Assembly: GCA_958510825.1 (NCBI GenBank)
Contig: OY294044.1
Span: forward strand, 85,172,895-85,236,894
Reading direction: 5' to 3'
DNA: 64,000 nt
Source of the DNA: Brachypterus glaber
Lineage: Eukaryota > Arthropoda > Insecta > Coleoptera > Kateretidae
Shown: positions 55,860 to 64,000 of the stretch, piece after piece
Layout: the number at the start of each line of letters is the position of its first letter
Numbering within the stretch: position 1 is the first letter of the stretch
Made by a program: the position numbers and the translations under genes
Notes under the pieces: model-generated
What the model saw: the letters and a program-made list of their open reading frames with translations, nothing else
The model's database searches: none
What the model was told of the DNA's origin: nothing

Positions 55860-57035
55860 GTTTTTCTCATAACACTAGGCAACACGGTTTCTTTGCCCGA
55901 TTGGAGTCATATGTTTTTTAACTAATTTTGGGTCGCTGAAACCGAATCTGGCCTCAGAATATTTCTATTACCTAAGTTTTCTGAGAAAAATAAGATAAAA
56001 ATGTTAAAAAATCATTATTTTATCCCTCTTTTGTTCTAAAATCATGGGAGACAAAAATATTCCAAGGACAAATTTGGATTCGGCGACTCAATATTAGTTA
56101 AAAAATACCCAACTTAAAACATAGAAACTTTAAATTCATAGGTAGAATAAATAGGGATATTATGAAAAAAAAAATATTTAAAAAAAAATGGATAATGTCA
56201 CAAAACTAAGTAGGGGTGGAGGGTAAGAAGAAGGGTTCATAAGGGGACAAGCTTATCGCCACGTACTCATGCTAAAAATTGTCAAAAATCATTACTAGAG
56301 GGTCAAAAATGAACTAAAAAAAATGTTATTATGGTTCTTATGTAATAAAGTAACATTTTTATGATGTAGAACCATTAAAAAAAAACAAAAAAATACACAA
56401 TATTTTGTTTTATAAATTATTTTTAAATTAGCATAATTGCATGTACTAAAATTTAAAAAATAAGACGTGCTGAATTTTTTAAGGTCAAATTTGGATTCTG
56501 CGCCTTTAAATTGATAAGAAAAATATTTTTTTTGGGCTCGGGAAAAAAGTTTACACTGTGTACTTTAATTTTATATCTTTTTCATTTATTTACTTTTTAG
56601 GAACAAACTAAGCAAAATAAAAAAATATTTGTATAAATATTTTTGTAGAGAATTTTATAATCTACAAATTAAGTTCTATAAAGTTTTTAAAAAAATTTGA
56701 TAGTTTTGCCACAAATGAGCATTTTCATTTTAACCTTTTTATTTTTTTTCGCGTACTTACTCTGACAGTAGGTTCTTGACATATACATTTTTGAATTCCT
56801 CGTATTTTTTTTTAATATACACTAAAATTTTCAAAATTCTACTCTTTTTTTTTTAATTTTGAAAAAAAACGTCATTATTACCTGAACTTATATCTCAAAA
56901 ATTTTAGGTGCTGGAATTTTTTTAAGTTCAGATTTGGATTCTACGCCCTTGAATTAGTAAGAAAAATTTACTTTCCGATCGGGGCAAAAAAAAAGTCGCG
57001 ATTTGTTGCCTAGTGTAATCAACCACATTTTAAAA
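55860..57035 (-). mobile_element. 1.17-kb element with ACACTAGGCAACA inverted ends, copy 2 (inverted)
   Basis: The reverse complement of 52890-54083 over nearly its whole length. Examples are GATAAGCTTGTCCCC, GGTTCTACATCATAAAAATG and CCCCACCTACTTAG-type blocks in mirrored order. Scattered substitutions and short indels separate the copies. Confidence 0.8.
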
Positions 57036-57664
57036 GCTGAAAATATCAAATATATCAAAATATTACTTTATTATACAAGGATCAAAAATACCGTTTTTAG
57101 GGCGATTACGGAGATTGCCATCTGAGCTCTGAGTGCGAGTTTGGCAACCGTTATCCCCTTAAAAACAGTTTTCGTTCGTGTATCATACACTATTTTTTAT
57201 TCGATTGTAATATATTAATAGATACATTTTGTATTTTTGACAACAGTTTCAATATCAATCAACCAACCAATCAACCTCGACTATTTTACTTTTCCGGCCT
57301 AGGCCGAAAAATTAACATTTTCGTACAGGTTTATTATACAAAAAATGGCTTATATACAAAAAAATGGCTTATATTTCTTAACAAAATGAAGTACAAATTT
57401 TCCAGTTTCGCTGAAACTAAGTCAATTTTATTTTTTTAACCCTTTGCTGACGGATACATGAATTCAAAAAAATTAATATATAGTTTATTGAAACTATCTT
57501 TTAAAGCTCAAAAAAAAGTTGAAAACGTCAACAAATATTAATTGAAAAACTCAAAAATATCCAAAACTGGTAATCTACCATAACCGCTGCTGCAAGTAGA
57601 CATATTTTTTTGAAAAATACGTTGAATATGATAAATTCCATTTTCATGACTATTATTCACTTTC
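57036..57664. other. Unassigned, with a possible lone piggyBac-type end
   Basis: TTAACCCTTTGCTGACGG at about 57437-57454 looks like one end of a TTAA element, but I found no matching inverted end. A 20-bp duplication (AAAAAATGGCTTATAT) is at 57341-57375. Confidence 0.4.
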
Positions 57665-58690
57665 CAGGCCAAAAACTGTTTGTAACAGATGTACTGGAGA
57701 TCATAGAAATGCATCAAACAAAATCGTAGCTGCTCACTTAAGGCATAAATTCGATTTTATATAACACTGCTCTACAAAAACAGATTCCTTTTAATTTTCC
57801 GGGTAACTTTTAGTTGCGTCTGGCTATGTTTGATGCGCTGATTTCGAAACCTTTTTCCGCTTTTCTCGATCAGCTCGTTTTTTTGATATATACAGCTTAC
57901 AGTGTTTTTTTCTGCCATTAGTTGTGGAAAAAAAACAAAAGTTTAATTATTTTTTTTTGCGTTCGGTTGGTTCTCTATTAATGGGCTCTAAGCCAAAAAA
58001 GATTTAAAACATCTTTATTTCTTTGTTTTTTATAGGCTTCTAAATTCAAAAAATGAGATTTATTTCCCAGTTTTTTATTTATTTTTAAAAGAGCAACACA
58101 ATAAATTAAATTTATTATGAAAACAAAAAAAAGGGAGGTAGTACAATAGGCCCAACAAGGCGGCCTAAGTGCATGTGCTGTGCATAAATATGTCAGCACC
58201 CTCCACCCCAATTATCCAGTATAACATTAAATAATTCAAAACATTGCTGTTCTGCTTTCAATAACTCCCCGTAAAATCTCCGTTACTGGATTTAATCTAA
58301 AACTTTTTTATTTTTATAAACCGCACATATAAAAATTAAAGCAGTATCTTTACTATTAATATAACATTTTTATCAAAACATGTACACATATCGAAAATCC
58401 CTTTTTTTTAATTTAGAAGCCCATAAAAAACAAACGAATAAAGATATTTTAAAACCGCTATTTTGGCTTAGAGCCCCATTAATAGAGAACCGATTCTAAG
58501 AAAAAAAAAATTAAACCTTTAATTTCTTTTTACCACAACTATGGGCAAAAAAATACAGTGCGCTATATCTAGCTTTTTTTGTAGTTTTAGTGTTATGTAG
58601 AATATTGTTTGATGCATTTCTGTGATCTAAAGTACCTCTGTTAAAGAGTCCCCTAAACAGTTTTTGGTGAAATTTTTGTCAAACCTATGC
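57665..58690. mobile_element. 1-kb foldback element
   Basis: 57665-58068 is mirrored at 58393-58690, with part of the right arm missing. Mirrored words include AAAACTGTTT, ATAGAAATGCATCAAAC, 'CTATTAATGGGGCTCTAAGCC', 'ATCTTTATTCGTTTGTTTTT'-type and TTCTAAATT. It is non-coding. Confidence 0.65.
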
Positions 58691-59470
58691 TTGTTTAAAG
58701 ACACCTCTGACTAGCCCCCAAAGGCCAACCCCTGTATATTGTTACATTTTTGAATTCAGAAAACAATTTTACATCTAAAAAAATCAATTAATTAATTTTT
58801 ATTTATTAAAAAATAGCATAATCTGGCAAAAGTGGAAGTGAAAAAAAAGTACGCCATTTTGTATCCCTTACAATAGCGCAACAAACAGTTAGATGCGTGC
58901 AAGTGGGTTGCCATTTGAAAAAAAATTGAGTAACGGTTCTGAAAAATTTAAAGTACAAAAAATTTACCAAATATTGGCGTTTGCGTAAAATTTGTATTTT
59001 TCTACATATAGCAAACAAATTATATTTTATTTATAAAAAAATAATTCTTGTATGTTAATAAAAAAAAATAAAAAAAAACGTACTATTAAAAAAATTAAAA
59101 GTTTTTAAATTATTTTTTTTATATTTTCTGGTTCAAAAATATAAAAATACAGGGTACACCCCCAAAAAAAAATAATTTAACTTAGTTTCCGGCAAAACCG
59201 CAAAAAAATAATTTTGTACGCCATTTTATAGCCCTTGTTAAGAAATATAAGCTACAAAAAATTTGCTTTGATCGGACTGAAAACAATCCCATTTTAGGGG
59301 GTTTACATGGATTGAAACTCACCCGGTATACATTGTAAGAGATTTTACAGTTCTACATAATAAAATATTATATTTACCTTACAAAACAAGATAAAAATTT
59401 GCTCAAGCACTTCAAATTATTATAAAAGGTTCATTAAAAAAAAAAAAACTACGGTTTATAAATTATTATT
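58691..59470. other. AT-rich stretch, nothing recognised
   Basis: Poly-A/T blocks. The short 'GTACGCCATTTT' recurs at about 58849 and 59218. Confidence 0.45.
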
Positions 59471-59476
59471 CACATC

Positions 59477-59722
59477 GTATTAGAACAACAAGGTCCTATC
59501 TAACATTGTGAGAATACAGTAAGTGGCATTATATTTTGTACGATAAATTTTAAAAGGTTTAACTTACATTTAAAATTTTGTACAAATAACTAAAATAATG
59601 CAATCCATATCTATAAAAGTCCAAACTCTTTAAGATAAGGCATTTAAAGCTTATCATACAAAATATACTGACAGTTAGTGCATTCTCACAATCTCAAATA
59701 GAACCTTGTTCTGATACCATGA
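59477..59722. mobile_element. 246-bp palindromic MITE
   Basis: 59477-59550 and 59640-59722 are inverted copies (shared AGAACAAGGT, TTGTGAGAAT, TATATTTTGTA.GATAA). Confidence 0.7.
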
Positions 59723-59814
59723 TTTGCAATTTTGGCGAAGGCGACACTATGCAATGAATAAAGTTACATTAAACTTCACACAAAGTGAAAATTTAAAAGT
59801 CACGTTTAATTTGA

Positions 59815-60335
59815 TTCTTTTTCTATTTTGCGACTCTTATAAGCTCATAATCACACGAATTTTGCGTGTTCTTATAGGCCTATAAGAGGTCTGTACTTTT
59901 TGTTCTTTTGGGTTGGCAACAGACCTGGCCTATCGCTTGACGTTTTCCGTCAATGTCGCTTTAAAGTTGAATTTTCTACAAAATTTTGTGTTTAGGTTAT
60001 TTTTACCATGTTAAAATTGTGGCTTGGTTAATTGCAGTAAAAAAGAGAAGAGATGACTATAAAATATATCAAAATATCATTTGTTGTGAATTTTAAACAT
60101 GGTGTAAACTGTAATGCCAATCCAAAACAAAAATCCCTAAATCAGTCATCAATTTAAATGTAAGTTTTTTTAAATTTTAGAGCAAAATAAAAAAAAATTT
60201 ATAAAGCACTCGTTTCATAACACGTTTTTAGCGTACTAGTACTTTAGAAAACTCGCCGTAAACGGCTCGTTTTCTAAACTTGTACTTGTGCGCTAAAAAC
60301 TTATGTTATGAAACTAGTACTTTAATATACTATTT
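59815..60335 (+). repeat. Dispersed repeat, longest copy in the window
   Basis: Covers both the 49308-49620 text and the 18570-18755 text (inverted). At 60217-60325 it has an internal inverted arrangement CATAACACGTTTTTAGCG ... CGCTAAAAACTTATGTTATG around a CGTAAACGG centre. Confidence 0.65.
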
Positions 60336-60557
60336 TATGTTCATTGAGACCAAATTAATTCTACACAAGTAGTACTAATTGACAAATAAAACGGTCTACC
60401 TTAAAAAGCAAGGTGCTTTTCTCCGCTGTTGCCACGCCGCACATCAGCGGCTTTGCAGCATTAAAATTCCGTAAAAGGTAAGAATAAAATAATTCAAACC
60501 AACAATTTGCAAAAAGTAAGGTTAATTGTCAAAGGATTTGACATAAAAACTTTAAAT

Positions 60558-60813
60558 GGGCCGCATTAAGCAGAAACCTACCAACCCACATTGTGAGATG
60601 ACAGTAGGTTACGAAAGATTTTACCCAACATCTTTTACAGGAGTTGAACTAAAGATTACATATTTTGTACATGTTTCTGATACCTGACCAGGTGAAACAA
60701 ATCTTTAATTTTAAGTGTTTTAGTCAAAACGTTTAAAAGTTATTAGAGAAAAAATTCAACAATTTACTGTCATCTCACAATGTGGGTTGGTAGGTTTCTG
60801 CTTAACGCGGCCC
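60558..60813. mobile_element. 256-bp MITE with ~49-bp near-perfect inverted ends
   Basis: GGGCCGCATTAAGCAGAAAC... and its mirror (GGGCCGCGTTAAGCAGAAAC) pair for about 49 bases through TTGTGAGATGACAGTA. AAAT flanks both ends (60554-60557, 60814-60817), a possible 4-bp target duplication. Superfamily is open. Confidence 0.82.
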
Positions 60814-61072
60814 AAATGTGGTACGTTTTATTGCATTAATTTAAAAATGCTTGATTCCAATTGATGGGATCTTTTACCGAATGTTGCAAAAAAAAACGAA
60901 ATAATTAACGCACTGGATAAAAAAAAACTAACTAACTAACTTTTTGTGGTGTTAGGACACGTTCTCAGAGCTTCGACATGCATCCGTCAGCATGTCTACA
61001 GCAAAATGCCAGCACCAGGAAAAAATTTGACGTCATTTTTGCGAGCCTATTATTTTATTATTTTTGTTTATA

Positions 61073-61543
61073 CACTCAGAGAAAAATTGTTGTAAAATCA
61101 AACAAAAGTGATATGATTTAAAATAAAACCAATATGTTTTTGCTCCGACAGTGTTTTTTGTTAATTCAAAAAGATATTTTTTAAATTTATAAGCCATTAT
61201 AAAAATGAAAATATTCATTGTAATTTGAAAAATGTTTCCTTTTAAATCATTTGTAAACTTGTAAATGATTTAAATATAAAAATGGTTATTTTCAAAAGAA
61301 TTCTTTTAATATATTGATATTTTTCAACAATCGAAAGGGAAATATTACAATTTTATTAAGAAAACATTAAAATAAGAAAGTAAGGGACAATACTTTTGCT
61401 TTAAAGTGAAAAACGTTTTGATGTAAAAATTAATATTATTCATAACTAAAACGTAAAGTTCTTACTTTTATTATTTTAAAAGGCAATTTTTCTGAATTAA
61501 AATAATTTCTTATTGATTTTACAAGATGAGATTTTTCTGAGTG
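61073..61543. mobile_element. 471-bp MITE with CACTCAGA ends and TA duplication
   Basis: The left CACTCAGAGAAAAAT and the inverted right CACTCAGAAAAATCT are followed inward by TTGTAAAATCAA on both sides. TA flanks at 61071-61072 and 61544-61545. A Tc1/mariner-type MITE is likely. Confidence 0.75.
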
Positions 61544-61605
61544 TAACGAATAAAATTGTAAATGAATCCACGTAACGAGTAATTTTACATTTAAATCTAC
61601 GGCAG

Positions 61606-62140
61606 ACTAACATCTCTACTCTAAATTTTTCTACTCCCTAACATCCCTACTCCATAACAACTCTACTTCGTAACATCTCTACTCCATAACATCTCTATTC
61701 CGTAACAACTCTACTCCACACTATATGCACTTTATTAGCCACTTAATAATAAATGAGCAGTTCAAAGAACAAAGAATCTTCTTCTTCTAGATTATTTTAT
61801 TTTTTTCCTAGAAAACGTTTATCTTTAAATGTAAATCTAGAACAATCATAAATGAATTATTCTAAAAGCAACAATGACCGCGTACTCTTAACATGCACTA
61901 ATATGTAAGTAATTAATAAACTGAATTCATTTTTGACAGTGACTTAGCATGACAAATATTCTTTTGAGTTAAGACAAGTGGCTAATCGAGTGTCTATAGT
62001 GTGGAGTAGAGTTATTACGGAGTAGTGATGTTATGGAGTAGAGATGTTACGGAGTAGAGTTGTTGTGGAGTAGGAATGTTATGGAGTAGGGATGTAAGGG
62101 AGTAGAGAAATTTAGAGTAGAGATGTTAGATGTTATAAAA
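61606..62140. mobile_element. Foldback whose arms are themselves tandem repeats
   Basis: The left arm (61606-61748) consists of ~15-16-bp units of the type AACATCTCTACTCCAT / AACAACTCTACTCCGT. The right arm (61979-62140) is the same array inverted (ATGGAGTAGAGATGTT). Outer words CTCTACTCTAAATTT and inner TAGCCACTT also pair. Confidence 0.8.
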
Positions 62141-62682
62141 GTTTCTTCTTGACAAAGACAAAATCACATGACACACGATTGAGGTTATACAAGCCAGCGG
62201 CAGCCGTGCAGTGAAATATTGTCAACTTTATCTGTCAAAATCAGCAGCATGAAAAACTATTGCACGTTTCTGCTCTGAGAACGCGTCTTTAGACTTCTTT
62301 GAAGTACGTAGAGCATAGGCCGTGTCTCACTTGGTGTCAATGTGCCTGAGTATGGACTCAGACTATTTATATTTTGACATTTCTGTCGTGACAAAAAGTC
62401 CAAACGAAAAAATTTTGGAAAATGAAAATGTCAAATTGTCAGTATAAAAAGTCAAAATCAAAATTTTCTGCGAAGAAGGAAGTAGATGCTCTCAACCGTC
62501 TATTTAAGAACACAATATTGTCATCAGTTCTAACGCTTTAAGGGGTAGTAATAATAATATTGTTAAAATAAATAATAATAAATAATAAAAAAACTGTTTG
62601 TTGGCCACACGGGCATAAAGTACACTATTATGTAGTTGGTAACTAAGCAATAAAAACAAAATAATGAACTACGATGATATAA
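62141..62682. other. Unassigned stretch
   Basis: CTCTGAGAACGCGTC at about 62273 mirrors GACACGTTCTCAGAG at 60956-60970, so a larger, decayed element may span 60950-62290. No coding signal. Confidence 0.35.
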
Positions 62683-63076
62683 TAGTAGTTTTCGTAACGA
62701 GTTAGCGACTTTAGTCCTTAGTGCACGAGAATGAAGTTTTTTTGACGAAGCGAAGTCAAAAAATCATTTAAGTGCACTAAGGACTTATCGCATAAGACTT
62801 GCGAACAACATTTTTCGATCTACGGTCTAGACTCTTTAAAAATTTATATTTTAAAGAATTACTTGTGTTTAATTTTGACATTTCAAAATTTTATGAACAT
62901 CAAATGACTTTTGTCAAAATGAAATCTATGTGTAATCGTTTGGATGAATGAGTGTGCATAGTTGTCATTTCATTCAAATATGCATTATGTACTCATGCGA
63001 TAGAAAAATATCGTAACGAGAATATATAGTGAACATGCATTTTTCTTTATTTCGTGTACACTAGGTTGTACGAAAA
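62683..63076 (+). repeat. 0.4-kb hairpin-bearing repeat, copy 3
   Basis: Same family as 6452-7230. The hairpin stem AGTCCTTAGTGCAC / GTGCACTAAGGACT is intact and its loop has the nested TTTTTTGAC / GTCAAAAAA pair. Confidence 0.8.
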
Positions 63077-63640
63077 ATATATTAAATTTATAGTAATTAT
63101 ATTAGAAAGTAAAAGGCTAAAGGTTTAAGTTGCGCTATATTATATAAACAAAATAACCATATGGGGAATTAAAAAAAAATCTCCAAAAATTTAAGTAAAC
63201 CTAAATAAGATACCTTAAAAAACAGCTGATCAATAAGATATCAAACGTGTGTACTCCCCTTCTTAGGAGAAACGCGGCAAATCCAGATAACAGTACAGTC
63301 GATTTTTACATAAGCGGTCACAGAAATACCAATACATTACCGTATTACGTAGTTCTGTTACTGCTACTGTAACAACTTCAATAATTATTGAAGTTGTTTG
63401 AAATTGTTAATTATAATTAAACTTTCAAGGGTTTGGAATTTTCAAATATACAAAATCCTCCAGTATTTAATACGGTAAGAAATTCCCATTGCAGTTGGAT
63501 TTAGAAAACAAATCAATGTGTAATTGCATGTATTGTGCGGCCATTTCGTAGGACATGCGAACAATTAATTGTTTGACCAGTTCGGATGCTGAGGAGGGAA
63601 ATTAGTTTCATCTATTTTCGTTTCATAATTACGTTTTTTT
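63077..63640. other. Unassigned stretch
   Basis: No element ends or coding motifs. TTCAATAATTATTGAAGTTG at 63378-63397 includes a short palindrome. Confidence 0.45.
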
Positions 63641-64000
63641 GTAGTTTTGGTTTGAGTAAAGTTCGTGATCATGTAAACTATGTATGTGTTACTCTGGTAG
63701 GTACAGATGTAGTTACTTCCAATTCAAAACAATCTAATAGATCAAGAAACTTATCTTTAAGCTTAGAGCTGACTAGATAGTCAATATTAAAGTCCCCGCA
63801 TAAAATAATTTTTTTAAATTTATCATAACAATACGAGATCGCGTCAAATAATTTTTCAATAATAACATCTTCATCTGCATCGGGGCGGTAACAGGTTGAT
63901 GTAACTCAAAATATGGTCTTACAGACACCCTATAAATTTCATTCTTTTATCTCTAGGAATAAAAAAAGTTCTAGGGGAGAGCCACTTTTGAAAAACACCC
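63640..64000 (-). mobile_element. LINE fragment (endonuclease part), cut by the window edge
   Basis: The minus strand carries the end of an apurinic-type endonuclease domain, with frame breaks. The element continues beyond 64000 on its 5' side. It is not the same copy as the 2385-3838 fragment, which lacks this region, though both could come from one family. Confidence 0.75.
63678..63905 (-). pseudogene. LINE ORF2 endonuclease (EEP domain) remnant
   Basis: A 75-codon open stretch between TGA at 63906-63908 and TAG at 63678-63680, with no start codon. It reads TCYRPDADEDVIIEKLFD, then KKIILCGDFNIDYL, then FLDLLDCFELEVTTSVPTRV. YRP, GDFNID (metal-binding and catalytic Asp/Asn) and the distal PTRxT are signature positions of exonuclease-endonuclease-phosphatase domains in jockey/CR1-type LINEs, which nick the target DNA. 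Upstream, 63909-64000 shows further decayed pieces (FFKSGSPLELFL, FLEIKE) in shifted frames. The final SDH-containing part of the domain is lost. It is non-functional. Confidence 0.85.

Noticed and set aside
1..64000. CRISPR arrays, operons or bacterial-type signals
   Set aside because: None present; tandem repeats here lack unique spacers, and the element content is clearly of animal type.

Overview
The window looks like AT-rich, intergenic, repeat-dominated chromosome from an arthropod, most likely an insect. Supporting signs are very high A+T, short introns with GTAAGT-type donors, an Arg-tRNA-derived SINE, a Ty3/gypsy LTR element, LINE fragments of jockey/CR1-like type, piggyBac-like TTAA elements, a DUF4817-type transposase fragment and a THAP-domain fragment. 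A beetle is a reasonable guess, but the sequence alone does not settle the order. I found no complete host gene. Every protein-coding trace with a recognisable family belongs to, or is embedded in, mobile DNA.

Layout. 1-9250: small MITEs (716-940, 4032-4289), foldback units (1008-1512, 4455-4860), a degenerate 5'-truncated LINE with RT (2385-3838), a tandem dimer of a 0.4-kb hairpin repeat (6452-7230) and a GAA microsatellite. 9254-11166: two inverted ~150-bp arms enclosing a minus-strand, two-exon THAP zinc-finger fragment that is almost intact except for one apparent extra T. 11174-21250: large imperfect palindromes (12486-14050, 14700-16060, 16503-17370), dispersed repeats and a GACC microsatellite. 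21287-26572: a young minus-strand Ty3/gypsy element with TG..CA LTRs, 4-bp TSD, PBS and PPT; its interior has lost everything except the integrase C-terminus, and its left LTR carries a 634-bp deletion. 27770-31000: more palindromes and repeats with a conserved hairpin-GAAA core. 32866-37460: a 4.6-kb region bounded by ~0.65-kb inverted arms, holding a candidate first exon (ATG 34011, donor 34066) and several nested MITEs. 39719-42613: a 121-bp satellite running into a solo LTR of the gypsy family. 43864-44553: a foldback built from two copies of a transposase 5' end. 44720-46745: a 442-bp tandem array. 48149-49283: a piggyBac-like relic. 50038-50547: a 7-bp satellite. 52130-52420: a complete SINE with 14-bp TSDs. 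52890-57035: two ~1.17-kb elements facing each other with a 1-kb foldback between them. 57665-63076: further MITEs and foldbacks. 63678-64000: a minus-strand LINE endonuclease fragment cut by the window edge.

The organising theme is inverted repetition: about twenty separate units, 90 bp to 4.6 kb long, can fold on themselves, and several are nested. The genes do not form a pathway; they are remnants of transposon proteins (reverse transcriptase, endonuclease, integrase, transposases and a THAP DNA-binding domain) in various stages of decay.
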